Shown piece by piece: positions 40,295 to 52,265 of a stretch of DNA of 64,000 bases. The first letter of the stretch is position 1. Every line of letters starts with the position of its first letter. The stretch is from Yponomeuta sedellus (taxonomy: Eukaryota; Arthropoda; Insecta; Lepidoptera; Yponomeutidae), in NCBI GenBank assembly GCA_934045075.1, contig OW203724.1, positions 23,713,721-23,777,720 on the forward strand. Reading direction: 5' to 3'. The notes below the pieces were generated by a model. That model saw only the letters and a list, made by a program, of their open reading frames with translations, was not told the origin of the DNA and searched no databases. The position numbers and the translations under genes were made by a program.

Positions 40295-41730
40295 TAAAGC
40301 TCATAAAAATAGGTGTAGCCCTTCCGCTGAAGCTCGATAACAAACATAACACGAACACGAAATGTTTATATATTAGATTCTTCTTCGTCGTTTCCTCATG
40401 ACTGAGGATCGCGATCATGGGTCGCCCGTTTCCACAGCGAACGGTTTTCCGCCATGTGAACCGTACTTTGTCCAAAAAGTACGGTAATAATACCGAAAGT
40501 TATTCCAGTAGGTAGGTATTCTACACTCCAGTAGGTAAGGAAATTAAAGGTGTACGGCCTTACTAATAAATAAGTTATACACTCTAAATAACTATTTGAC
40601 GTATATCAATTCAAACTGGTTTAATTGCATTTAGCGTACAAATAACCAGTTTATCGGACCTCGCATAACGGCTGTAAACACAGCTAATAACCTTTAAGGC
40701 CGTTAAGGTTTTGCTAAGACTTTTTTCCTTGTTAGTTAATTTCTTGAATTTAAAAGCATTACAAAAATAAAAACTACAGCCATTTCATTATAAAGATTGT
40801 GCTTAATCAAAGGTCTTAATTTTCTATAATACCAATAGTATAATTTCACTTCCGATTTCTTGAATTTTTGGACAAATTCCTACAAGTGGCAGCCGGTGAC
40901 AGCATGTACTGCCACCGACTACCACTTTTAGGACGTCCGGTCATCTTTTCGGCGCCCTTAAATGAAACCATCCAAACTTATGTTTTAGTTGACTGTTCTA
41001 CAAACTTCGATGAAGTACACAGTAAATAGAATGAAAGATAATGTGCAAGTATGTAATAGTCGTCAAAAGTATCAATTCATCAAAAACTTAAGAAGCAAGT
41101 ATCGTACCTATAAGTATCCAAGAGTAATCTAGAGTAAGGCCTTTAAAATTTTGATCTAAAAATTATTGGAAGAAAGAAATCAAAACTGGTGTAAAAAATT
41201 CAAAGTATGGCGACCTCTAGTAGGAACTGAACTCACAAACTATTTTGTTAGTCAAACGTGTTAACCGCTGAACAAACAAGGCAGACAAGTATCATAGAAA
41301 ATATTCATCATTATAAGACCCAAAATAATGCGCAATACATTTGTAAGAGTTTCTAATTACTAGAAAATCTACAACTTCATCTATAAAATTAGACCTTTTT
41401 TAGTTCAACCATAGTATATCAGATTTCCATTAAAATTTGATCCTTAATATACCTTAACGCAATCTAATTAATGGAAAACTTGGAAAATATTTTTAAAGTC
41501 GCTACATAGATTAAACACGACTAACCAAATTATAAGATCAGGAAAAATATCAGTAACTTTGAAATTGTAGGTAGCCAAAACAGTGTAAATACTTATAAGA
41601 AACATTAACTTTCATTCCCGACATTTGCTGATTCAATAAATCCCGATCTTTGGGATTTGTTGGAGAACGATCCAAGGACACTGGTTTTTACCTAGTTCAG
41701 AAGATTCATATAATATCAGGTCAAAAGTTC
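40295..41730. other. no gene recognised
   Basis: AT-rich sequence. A badly decayed tRNA-like stretch is possible near 41210-41285, too weak to call. No domain is seen. Confidence 0.45.
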
Positions 41731-41734
41731 TGAT

Positions 41735-41795
41735 TGTATAATGACTGGACGCTGTATAAATCATATCATTAAAGATGCAAAAAAGGCCAATATAT
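41735..41795 (-). repeat. SINE-C 3' fragment
   Basis: GACTGGACGCTGTATAAATC and GATGCAAAAAGGCCAATAT match the 3' tail of SINE-C. Confidence 0.6.
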
Positions 41796-41804
41796 AACAA
41801 TAAC

Positions 41805-41965
41805 AACATAACATTTACATACAGGCACATACATTGCACCTGGCCCCACACTAGGATACCCTGTGTCGTGAGAACCAGACACAACGACATCACAAACATG
41901 TAAACATCCAAGACCTGGGGTTTTTTTTTGTTCCCAGCCGGGATTCGAACCCGAGACCTCTTGTT
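41805..41965 (-). mobile_element. SINE-B, reversed, truncated head
   Basis: ACATAACATTTACATACAGG to CCCAGCCGGGATTCGAACCC and GAGACCTCTTG; the first part of the head is missing. Confidence 0.8.
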
Positions 41966-42804
41966 ACCTATATAATGTCAATAGAACGCCCAATTATGTA
42001 GTGGCGCCCACGATACAGCCTAGCGTGGGGTCACCGTTGCTCTAGTTACTTACACACGTTAAACCTTTATTTGTCTAAGCACTGTTTTACCAATTTTGTT
42101 TGTCTCAGTGTATTATTATTTGTATTTGTATATAACTTTATTCTACATTTCTACAACGCCACGTCACTACACTCACAATTAGTAGCCCGTAAAACCGCAT
42201 ATCAACGACAAACTATTGTAATAGCATGCTCGGTTCAACCTCAAACTGATAGAAAACACACTTACTTAGCCGCAAAAGTGTTAATGATAAAAGTTCCTGC
42301 GCGCACTGGCGACAAATACCATCCGCTATCAAGCGAACTTTATAGCGCGGTCGGCAGCGCATGTCTATTGTCTAGCAACGTTAGTCATTTGTTTATTTGA
42401 AATGCAGATTATTATGTTACATTAAAATACTCGTACAGCCAGGATTTGCCACTTACTCTTATAGGCATGCACAGCATTGCATCTGAGTAGTTACGTTTTT
42501 TAATACAATAATTATGTACGTAAAATTATGTAACTAAAACAAAATTTGTCAGTATCATGTTCCTTTCATACTTATCAGTTGGTAAAATTTTATTATACAT
42601 AATAAAGTGATGTATAGTTAAAATTAAAATTAATCTATCAAACTTCGTTCGAGTTTTTACTCGCTTCAAACTCAACAGTAAACTTAAATTACCTTTCAAA
42701 ATCCAAAATTTCAGATAATACCCAAATAAAATTTACAATAAGTAATTAACGAACGTTTTCTAAGCTCAATAGCGAAAAACTAGTCAAACTACCTAACTTG
42801 CACT

Positions 42805-42925
42805 CCATCAATCAATCAGTCCGTATTCGTCCACTGCTGGAGCTAGGCTTCCCCCAAAGCACGCCAATTGCAATCTGCTTCAGATCGTTGCTCTAGCGAG
42901 CTGAAGTTTGGTGCGGAAGCTCTGA
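42805..42925. repeat. diverged LINE 3' end fragment
   Basis: CCATCAATCAATCAGTCCG and CCACTGCTGGAGCTAGGC with CCCCCAAAGCACGCCAATTG resemble the RTE-type tail at 14272-14408. Confidence 0.5.
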
Positions 42926-43169
42926 GTCTCTCTGATGGATCAAAAAGAAATAATGCTCCTTGACCATCTAAAGAACTAACGTAGGCATCATGAACCATTC
43001 AATAGCGTGCTCAAATTTGAATGTTTTTCACAACAGCCTTGCCACATTTAAGTCAAAATTAATTAAAAAGTTATTTATATCCTACATTCATAATAAAATC
43101 TACAATAGCACCATATTATGATATTAAATTTCTTTGTTGTTTCCATATAAGTACTCTCTAAAAGTCTTA

Positions 43170-44236
43170 CGGCCGAATACTCAAACGTCAGTCAAATCGA
43201 TCACTCAGTTGAAGGGCATTCAAATTTGAACATCTGTTAAATATTGAGTGGTATACACAAACGTCATTCAAACAATTTCAGACCGTGATCAGCTGAGAAG
43301 CCGTCAAATAAACGACAAGTCTGTTTTCATTGACAAAATATTTAAACTTACGTTGTGTATCCGATTTACGCAGAATTTGTTCGATCAATTTTAAGTTTTG
43401 TCATGAAATATTTTTATAAAAATAAAATAAATCATAATATGATATATGAAACAAACTTAAATTATTATTACCTCGTTTTGTACAAAGCAAAATGTTTAAT
43501 GTTGTAATAATAATATCTTATATTGTCGTAGAATGAAACGTTAGGGCCATCTCACCAATGACATTTGAAAAGTCTACCACAATAAAAACATTGCGGTACC
43601 TATTGCGGTTTTTTAAAGCTATTCCCTGATAAACTAATATAAACAAGAATTGAATGAGAATTATCATTATGCGTTATTATGCCAGTAGCATAATATAATA
43701 TTAATAACGCAGGGTTCTTAAAATTTGGTCCACTGGCTGTTTGGATCTATTACTCCTTGTAACTGGTTGGATTGTATGTCAAAAGACGGACAGACTTAAA
43801 ATATAATACCGTCTCTTGCGACAGCCGGAACCGCGCATGGAAGTCTGTTTCATCATTATAATACTCGAAAGCATTTAACTTTGCCTCATTTCTTCGAGGC
43901 ACATTAAGCCCTTCCTCGACATGATAAGGACATTGTTTTTTACATAAGTTCACTGATATTACAACTTTTTACGATTTGAAGGTCCTCGCGACCACTTTCA
44001 ATTGTAACGCCTACTCAACTCGATTTGACAGCCCATTTGACAGATAAATCGCGCTAAGTTGCGTTCGAGTATACGAATTTTTCGCTGAGTGATGTTTAAC
44101 TGCCAGTTATTTTGTGTTCATTTAAATTTAACACAAGCTTTTAACTAACGTTTGTGTATACGAATTTTGTGTTTAACGGCTTGTCAATTACTTAAGATGC
44201 CTTTAAATATTTGAATGACGTTTGAGTATTCGGCCG
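43170..44236 (-). mobile_element. PIF/Harbinger-like element, non-autonomous
   Basis: Inverted ends CGGCCGAATACTCAAACGTCA (about 21 bases) are flanked by TTA on both sides (43167-43169 and 44237-44239), the 3-bp duplication typical of PIF/Harbinger. Further subterminal similarity follows (CACAAACGT repeats). It holds a short transposase remnant. Confidence 0.85.
43750..43953 (-). pseudogene. Harbinger-like transposase N-terminal remnant
   Basis: About 67 residues, with EYYNDETDFHARFRLSQETVLYF, the N-terminal block (FxxRFRLS...V) of Harbinger transposases. The DDE catalytic domain is missing. A GC-containing stop and AT-rich flank follow. The call rests on this block plus the TTA-flanked ends. 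Confidence 0.65.
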
Positions 44237-44249
44237 TTAGTTTTATACA

Positions 44250-45360
44250 AGCATTGAATTTGAAGTAAGCATAGAAACCCATTCCCATACAAGCAAATCG
44301 GATCCCAAAAAACCGCGCCGGGCCCAGAGGCCGCCACTGAAAATGCGCGCAAAGCCGAAAAATACGTGTAGAGCGCTTTGTCTAAAACCGCTAGATGGCA
44401 TTGTTAATAGTTTTCACGAGTTTACTATTGACATCTGGCGGTGACTAGCAAAACGTAAAACATTTTAGCAGTGTACTCTAGTAGCCAGTAGCGAGCAGAG
44501 AATTGACAGTTCAATTCTAGACACAGAGTACCTACGTTTGGTTCTTGTATGGTTTAATTGTTCTGTGTTCTTGTAAGTCCTTAGGGAAAATCTAATCTGC
44601 CATAAAATTGACAACCCACGGATGGGATAAATATAGGAAAAACATTGTTTGTTTGAGAGATAATTCAGAAAATACAATACCTATGTGAAAAAATCACACA
44701 TTTCAAATCTGTGGAAAAAGTATATTGCGGAATTAGTGCATTGGGTCTATAAAACAGAATTTTAAAGCAAGCAGCAAGAAATGTAACCCACCTTTACCCA
44801 CCAACAACTTCTAGTGAATGATATCAGTGCTTTCAACATGCAACAGTAACCCAGACTTCGTCATCCTCCGTGTATAGACCTGCCCTGTGGTCGCTGATTG
44901 TGATCTTATCAAGCCAATACTTAGACAACTCCCTCAAAGGTACCTTAGTCCATTTGGGTACCACACACACCGACCTACCTGCACAGTGCAGTCGACAGCA
45001 CATCAACTTTGCATGTTCGCACTCTCCTCAGTATTATTATGGGCGACTTCGCAACAAAATGGTCGAACTTCTACCGAAGTCTTATCAATAGACCATTTAA
45101 CAATCATAAATAAATGCCACCAAAAGTTTCGTAATTGCTACACACGCCGCCGCCTACCCCACAAGCACGAACCTTCACATTTACCTATTTTATTATGAAA
45201 AAAGTATATTTTTTGACTGTACTACAATAAATGTTTCGAAATATATTGCTGCTTCTATTATTAAGGAGGTCCTTAAAATTGTGCTTGGTGGCAAAAACCA
45301 TAAGAGATGCTTGTACAAAAAAGAGTAAGAAACGCTGGTTTAAACAATTATTAATAATAA
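44250..45360. other. no gene recognised; one hairpin
   Basis: ACCGCTAGATGGCATTGTTAATAG and CTATTGACATCTGGCGGT, at about 44389-44444, can pair. Several short frames (44870-45198) have no signature. Confidence 0.45.
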
Positions 45361-45364
45361 TTAG

Positions 45365-45567
45365 ACGACCTCTGTGGCGTAACGGTAGTGCATCTACCTG
45401 CCATGCAGGAGGTCCCGGGTTCGAATCCCGGCTGGGAACAAAAAAAAACCCCAGGTCTTGGATGTTTACATGTTTGTGATGTCGTTGTTTCTGGTTCCCA
45501 CGACACAGGGTATCCTAGTGTGGGGCCAGAAGCAATGTATGTGCCTGTATGTAAATGTTATGTTATT
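45365..45567 (+). mobile_element. SINE-B, full length
   Basis: A tRNA-like head (ACGACCTCTGTGGCGTAAC, CCCGGGTTCGAATCCCGG), an A-rich joint and the body with CACAGGGTATCCTAGTGTGG, ending GTAAATGTTATGTTATT. The best reference copy in the window. Confidence 0.85.
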
Positions 45568-46129
45568 GAAAAACCTTTACTAGTCCATCGCAAGCACTTC
45601 ACAACGCTGCGAGATTTTGTTTAAGTTATTTTCGGGTAGGGTAAGGGTCTGTTTCACAATCTGCAGATAAAGTTCCGGATATGCTATCCGCAACCAGGGC
45701 TGCTGTTTGTTCTAAATTTGAAGCCATAAACGAACACACACAATATAGAAAAAAATATTTAAATTTAGAATAAACGGCAGCCCTGGTTGCAGATAGCTTA
45801 TCTGGAACTTGCCTGTAAACTAGCCTAACTTTACATGTATACCGATGTCTGTGACCCAATAAATATCTTTATCTTTATTTGAACATTGTGAAATAGGGCC
45901 TAAGACCAGTATCCTATCGAGAGGTAGGTAGGTACTGCTACAAACTATTCCAATCAATTTAGTATTCCATTAAAAATCATATCTGTCCATCCATATGGGA
46001 GCTGGCTGATATTTTTACCAATTTCTGCTGTGATTATGGCCCATGATTTTAATATGCGCCGTTGCCAGCTAACTCTGCATAGAAGCAAACGCACGCATCA
46101 GCTACACCTTCATTGTACTGTGATATATG

Positions 46130-46385
46130 TGGAGAGGATGAAGGAAGAAATATTGATGAAACACATACATGGCGAATGTGGGTGGAAGGGCCGGTAAGGG
46201 ACGTCCCACATACTTCGACCAGATAAGGAATGTATTAGCAAATGGAAGATAAAAAGTAACCGGAACTGACGTGAGTGCATGTAACGACTAATGAATGTTG
46301 ATGAAGCGAAGGTAATCTGTCAGGATCGTGGCAAGTGGCAGTCCTTGGTGCCTGTCTACCCCATTGGAATGCAGGTGTGAGGTTA
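46130..46385 (+). repeat. LINE 3' end fragment, uninterrupted copy
   Basis: GTGGAGAGGATGAAGG, GGGTGGAAGGGCCGGTAAGG and GGATCGTGGCAAGTGGCAG. This copy shows that the one at 606-1085 is split by a SINE. Confidence 0.6.
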
Positions 46386-46759
46386 ATATTATGGTATGGG
46401 TTATTTATAAACTTATAAGTTATTGAATATGAGATTTTCTATTTTATTAATTGTTGTAAGTGAAGCTCAGAATATCCGGTTGACACGTTCCCTGATTGAT
46501 ACTACCCATAAGTTCAACACACTTTATGTTTTAAGTTTAGGTAATGTGTACTTTCCCTGTAATTATATTCCCCATAAAACTTACTGATTTTTCATTTATG
46601 CTACCCTCGATGTAGTAAAGTTATTAAATTGTTTAAAGTAAGATTACGAAACGATTTACGCTGAGCAGAAATTGAGATAATTACACCATAGACTTTCTTT
46701 AAAATTTGATGAAGAACGAGGTAGCCGCCTGCCTTAGACGTTATAGTGCAGCAGCTAGC

Positions 46760-46955
46760 GACCTGCTGCTCGAGCCGCGCCGGGAGCCGTCGTCGTCGTC
46801 GTCACGCCGGCATCGGCATTGGGCGTGTTTCGACTCATCGGCCCGGACCGGCACGGCACACCGGCATGGCCGTTGCACAGGCATCAGGCACCGGTGCCGG
46901 GTTTCGTTTTTCCATTGTGCCGGTGTCGATGCCGGGTTACGCCCGGTGAGTGGTA
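46760..46955. other. GC- and CpG-rich island
   Basis: Very GC-rich, with many CGG and CCGG groups (CACCGGTGCCGGG, GATGCCGGGTTACGCCCGG) and a GTC triplet run, in otherwise AT-rich DNA. Frames of about 96 residues are rich in Arg, Ser and His and look like composition effects. It could be a first exon or promoter; GCCCG followed by GTGAGT looks like a splice donor. No protein family was recognised. Confidence 0.45.
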
Positions 46956-47868
46956 CAGTGCTGACACGGACTTCAACACGACGACACGTAAAGTAAAACG
47001 CGTAGATATAACAATGGTATCGTCCAAGCCGTCGACTATATTTGTTATATCTTTTACACCTACGACGCCGATACGAAATACGAGTCTCACCCTCCGCACG
47101 GTGGGCTGAAAATCGCTCCCCATAGACTTAGAGATCGAATTTTGAATTGTTATTTTTTTTCACAGGAATCCACTTAGGAAGGCTAATCTTTCAACATATT
47201 TGAAGTGCAGTATGTTTACCTTTGTGCAAGTACTTTTTTTCCACTTGGTTAAAAAAAATGTATGGAAGTTACTATAAAATTGGCCATAACTTGATTATCG
47301 CACACTTGCCCGTTATTTCCTTCAGCACGATTATTGCCTGCATTTTTATGGATTTTTTGACATACTGCACTATGGGCGCACTCGTGCGACTTTGGTCGAA
47401 AAAAAATTAAATGCATTTAAAATATTTTTTTAAGGTATTTAAGCGTATATTTTGTGTTTGTCAAATTATGTACCTTCCTTAATTAAGGATTCTTTATAAT
47501 TATAAAGAATCATACAGTATAACTACTTAAATACTGTTCTAAAACATTGTCATATGCGAACAAATTATACACATGAAAATCAAATAAGATATGAATATTC
47601 TTTATTGTACACGAGGAAAAACACAAGCATAAAATATTTACAAAGATACATGAAATAAGTCCAAGTTACATTTTAAAACACACATACATTTTAAAAATGT
47701 TAAATCATGTAAACATACAAAATAAGCCTTTAAAACTACATGAATAAAATACTAGCTATGAATCCTTTACATTAAAATAGGTACATAAAAGACAAGTAAA
47801 GAAACCAATGTATAAAAAATATAAATAAAAGAATTACAATAACATATTGCAAACAAAAATCATATAAA

Positions 47869-49813
47869 TTATTCATATAAATCAGTTTCTTTCTCGGAAT
47901 CTGTGTCACTTTCAATATTTTCGACGTTACAGAACTCAATATGATGTCGTTGTAATACCTAAAGATCCACTGCTTCTTGACTCATTTTTTTCTTTAAAGC
48001 TATCCTCATAACTGGTCGCATTGAAGAAATAAAAGGATCAGAAGTGAGAAGCATCCTTTTGATGACATCTTCGTTTGAATTCTTCCTGGTGTTCTTTCGC
48101 GAGTGAAATTCTCGTTAACATCGAAAATCTTTGTTGCGAGCTTTGGATGCTTCTTCAGATAATATCCCAGTAGGAACCAAGGAGTTCCTTATAATTTCAG
48201 CACCATGGATTAGCAACTTGTGCACTGTAGCTGGCATATAGTACCAGCTGTATTGGTCCAGGTACCTTTCTGCAGTACTTCGGCCATATTCTTTGTACTT
48301 GTCGACGTTTATTTCTTCACCAGATGTAATGGCTTGAAGTATGACTGCAAATCTTCTAATCAATTCTTCATCCACTCCTGTTATCCCGGCTGTCTGTTTT
48401 GGGTCATCGAAGAATTTTCGTGCGTTATTTCCATCGTTCGTTGTTCCAGAGCTCTGTTTGACCACGTCCACAAGAAGACCAAGCTTCTGTTGGAATCGTT
48501 CTTGCAGCAACTGCTTTTTGGTCAGCATGACAGCCTTATCTTTATCTCCTCTTACTGCCCAAGTCTTCAACTCCAGTCTGTATGCTATACATGTAGCAAA
48601 CATTCCATGCAGTTAATTTGGGCATGTAACGGAGATAAGCCGAATTTTAACATGTTGTTGGCTACTTCTTTTCGTATTACTGCATCAATATTGTTCATCT
48701 CGCTCGGTTTTGCTAGACATAAATAGCAAACTGCACTGGAAAGAGCTTCGGATAAATAACTGCAAACTTTTCCGTCGATCATAGTCATGACTAGATCATG
48801 ATTTATTTTTATATTTCTGCATTCTGAGGGCACCAATGCAGCTATTTCCTCTTCCATTTTCTTCATTTCTTCTTTTACGAGAGACTCGCTTTCTTTTGCG
48901 AAAAGAAACTGTACAGGTCTACAGTAGAAAACTGAGCATGGCTTCGGGTTTTTCCATATAACTTCAGTCCCGTTAGATAACTGCAGCGGAACAAGTGTTG
49001 TCATAAACAGAGATTAATCAGTGTTTTACCCATGTAAGCAGACAGTTCTGGTAAGGTTTTCAAAATTTGTTGTATGGTTATATTCAACAGAGCTTGCAGA
49101 TCTAGTTTCGCCATGGTGTCATTTATAATGAAAGCCTGATCGGGAGGATAACAGCTTGACTTGGCTTGCTGAATCTTGTAATACGATGGGTGAAAGTCTG
49201 TTAAGCCCTCACGCATTGTCATCTCTCTCAGTGTAATATATTTCCACTTTGATAATCCCAGAGAAAATAAAAGGCCTAGCGCTTTTTCTGGCGTAACTGT
49301 AGTTTTCTTTAATTTCTTCATTTCTATATCGTTATAGATTTTTACTGCTTCTTCAGGATTCTTCTTAAATTACTTTGCCTAAACATTCGTTTCCTTCTTT
49401 CTTCAAATTTTCTATTGTAACACAGATTGATTCATCGGTGTCTTCATGACTTTCATGTTGTAGCCTCCTTTTCCTTTGTTTTGCTCCCAAAGATCCAAAT
49501 GGTACTTCAGTGCAAGAACTTATGCCTTCTTGGCATACCGAAGCTGTTCCATCTGGTATAATATGTGAAACAACACAACATGGCCAGTCAATACTCATTA
49601 CGAGCCAGTTTCATATTTTTTTCTGAAAATATCCTGGTTTCTATTTGCTGTCTTCCATCTCTTGGTAACTTGTTGACTGAATCTTCGACAGAATTCTCGA
49701 AGTATATCAAGATCTTCATCGGACAGATGATGAAGGTTCAATAGCGATACAACTTTTTCCAACAAAGTAGAGTAGTTGCTTAGCTTTCCACACTGCTTCA
49801 AAACCACGAACAA
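47869..49813 (-). pseudogene. Transib transposase (RAG1-related), broken
   Basis: Blocks in order on the minus strand: 49813-49598, a possible N terminus; 49598-49365, with GAKQRKRR, like the basic SDRSKRRK segment; 49321-49001, with WKYITLREM and a helical block; 49004-48585, with LVPLQL, EVIWKNP and MTMIDGKVCSYLSEA followed by CYLCLAKPSEMN; 48603-48115, with GNNARKFFDDP, GVDEELIRRF, YSWYYMPATVHKLL and LSEEASKARNKDF. A shifted frame then runs to a stop at 47869 (DSEKETDLYE). In RAG1/Transib the Asp of IDGKV and the Glu of LSEEA are two of the three catalytic residues. The first Asp segment is not seen: the frame jumps from ELSAYMGKT to SLFMTTLVP across stops. Several frameshifts make it a pseudogene. 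Confidence 0.82.
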
Positions 49814-50129
49814 GTCAAGTTTAGTTGTCAGACTTGCGATTCCATATTTTTCTCTTTATGATTTGGGTAAGTATGTTTTTTTAGCAGGACAAAATGTCAA
49901 TGAGCACATAAAATATTTTACCTTCCATTTATACGCAACTACAATACCCCTAATGGTAATCAAACTCCAATTCCTAGTATACCTCAGGTGTTATTAACTA
50001 ATTCGGTGATTTAGTCATCATACATGATGTTATTGTTAATATTAATTGTGAAAATATGAAGATAGACGCTTAAATAACTTGCAAAAATATTGCTTGCTAC
50101 CCCCGGTGACGGCACCGGCGGGACTCTAG

Positions 50130-50400
50130 GAACTTGAGTTTTCAAGTGTCACTTTTTTCTCTCGAAATAGGTTTTATTACTCATTACTACACTAAACAAT
50201 GTGATGAGAGACAATTTATAGAGCAAACGGACGCGTAAGAATTTTTCGAAGAAAAATTTGTATGAAGCTGACATGAAAAGTGGCTATAACTCTAGAATCG
50301 CAAGTTTGGCCGTAATATCCTTGCAGATGTAGTGCTACTTATTTGTGATTTTTCAGCATACTTTTTATAGCGGTACCTTTTGCGATTTTTAAAAATATAA
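50130..50400. repeat. left arm of 270-bp inverted repeat
   Basis: From AACTTGAGTTTTCAAGTGTC to TTTTTATAGCGGTACC. It pairs with 51015-51290. A diverged relative of the same sequence (GGCCATAACTTGATTATCGC) also lies near the left end of the Transib at about 47280-47400, so these are long Transib terminal repeats. Confidence 0.85.
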
Positions 50401-50614
50401 TTATAATGTGTACTTTGTACTAAAATGAGTAGTTCTAATGCTTTTGTGTCCTGATTATGCGTAGTTAGATATTCCTGTACCCTAGTCTATGAAATTAAAA
50501 CTGAGCATATACATTATGTGTTTAATAATAAGACTTGTTTTACGAATTATTAAAGTGATATTAACGTTTTTGGGAATTCATGATAAAGAAACGGTCTTTA
50601 TATTTAATGTGCAA

Positions 50615-50790
50615 TCAATCAGCCTGTATTTGTCCACTGCTGCATATAGGCCTCTCCCAGGGCAAGCCACATTACTCTATCCTCAGCAATCCTCACCCAG
50701 CCACCACCAGCGATATTTTTGGAATCATCGGTCGAGCGAACTGGTAGGTGTCCTACTTGGCGTCTGCCAGTTCGTGGTCAGTGAATGTGC
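50615..50790 (-). repeat. RTE-like LINE 3' end
   Basis: CAATCAATCAGCCTGTATTTG, GCATATAGGCCTCTCCCAGGG and GAGCGAACTGGTAGGTG; the same type as 14272-14408. Confidence 0.6.
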
Positions 50791-51014
50791 AATTAGTAAA
50801 AATATATTTTGAAAAATTGGTATTTTATTAAAACCTTTCTTACTTTGGTGAATGTCGTCTAATGTACATATTATCCCTTTACAAAATAAAGGGATAATAT
50901 GTACATTATATATAACACGCCTAATTTTAATTTCATAGGCTAGGGCATATGGTATAGGGTATATCTAAAGTTGGTCTAACTAGTCATTTAAGTATAAAAT
51001 ACACATTATTAATT

Positions 51015-51290
51015 TTAAAAAAATCGTAAAGGGCACTGCTATAAAAAGTATGCCGAAAAATCACAAATAAATAGCACTTTTTACATCTCCAAGGATATTA
51101 CGGCCAAACTTGCGATTCCAGAGCTATAGCCACTTTTCATGTCAGCTCCATAAAAATTTTTCTTCGAAAAATTCTTACACATCCGTTTGCTCTCTAAATA
51201 GTCTCTCATCACATTGTTTAGTATAGTAATGATAATGAGTAATAAAACCTATTTCGAGAGAAAAAAGTGACACTTGAAAACTCAAGTTCA
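51015..51290. repeat. right arm of 270-bp inverted repeat
   Basis: The reverse complement of 50130-50400, continuing to the CACGGTGG end at 51324. The loop (about 600 bases) holds a LINE tail at 50615-50790 and a palindrome at 50855-50915. Confidence 0.85.
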
Positions 51291-51399
51291 TATGTCTTTG
51301 AAACGTGATTCTCAGCCCACCGTGCGGCGCCGACCCGCCCCGGAGTCGCGAGCCGGTGCCGGGCCGGTGAGACAACACAAAGACAGACAATAGCCCTCG

Positions 51400-52265
51400 C
51401 CGTTTTAGCTAGTGTGCTAATGTGTCGCGCGGGCTCCTAGATTATTTACTATCTATATTAATTTTAACTAAGGCAGATACCCAGAGCATAGGTAGCTTAC
51501 TCACATATCACGTGCTTACAATCAGAGTATATAACCACTACCTACGTTTACAATCTTACGCAGAACATACCTACTCTCAAAAGTAAAACACGCTCCCACA
51601 CACGGCGATGGATGCAGAGATGTTGCTAGGGCAACTTGGCAACGACGCGTCGCCTAGGTACTCACCCCGCACTACTTGGCAACGTCGCCTGGCACCCCGA
51701 GCGCAATCGTTCGTTGGACGAAAAATGATTGAGTTTGTTTTAACTTTCTACCAACAGAAATCTGATCTACCTATTTAGAAGAGCTGATGTAAGTAAATGT
51801 AAAAAGATACAAATTACTAGTGTTGAATCTACAACAAACTACATTTGTAGAAGATCTAAAATAATTAGTTCTTCGTTATACTTAATAGTTTTATAGCACC
51901 CATGCGATGAATGAACCAAGTGTGTGAGCAGGCATGAATATGTCTAATTTGTATAATTATGGATTAGGTACCAAATCGGTATCTAGCAAGCAAGCATAGT
52001 AAGTAAAAAAATCAACTGGCCAAGTCCGAGTCTGACTTGCGCACGAAGGGTTCCGTAGGTACTATTATTAATTAAATTATTTATTTTTGAAGTGAATACA
52101 ACGAAATATTCTGTAAATATTGTAAACGTCGGCGAGACATCGTGAGACACGCAACATTAGCCTATAATAAAGCCTTTTTTTGAAGACCACGACTGCTCAG
52201 TAGAGCGTAGGTACAGACTAAGAAGAATTTATAGTAACAAGTAATATAGAAATTTACAAGTAATT
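51400..52265. other. no gene recognised
   Basis: Mixed composition. A dispersed GTCCGAGTCTGACTTGCGC and GGGTTCCGTAGG motif lies at 52020-52060. A few CGTCGCC-rich bases lie around 51640-51700. No exon or domain is supported. Confidence 0.5.

Larger units (their letters stand above)
47097..51324 (-). mobile_element. Transib DNA transposon, decayed
   Basis: Both ends read CACGGTGGGCTGA (left 47097, right reversed from 51324), the Transib terminus, whose CACGGTG resembles the heptamer of V(D)J recombination signals. The 5-bp flanks (CTCCG and CGGCG) are GC-rich but differ, so no clean target duplication remains. A transposase pseudogene lies inside on the minus strand. A long inverted pair occupies 50130-51290. 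Confidence 0.75.

Noticed and set aside
41205..41290. A further tRNA-derived SINE on the minus strand
   Set aside because: The promoter-like blocks are too degraded and there is no body shared with another copy.
44870..45198. Two overlapping plus-strand frames of 73 and 103 residues
   Set aside because: No start context, splice pattern or family motif; likely chance.
46706..47109. Overlapping 70-96 residue frames in the GC-rich island
   Set aside because: All three frames are open because of composition; none shows a family motif. Only the island itself is kept.
48220..48726. A 168-residue plus-strand frame
   Set aside because: It is the shadow of the Transib transposase, which is on the minus strand.
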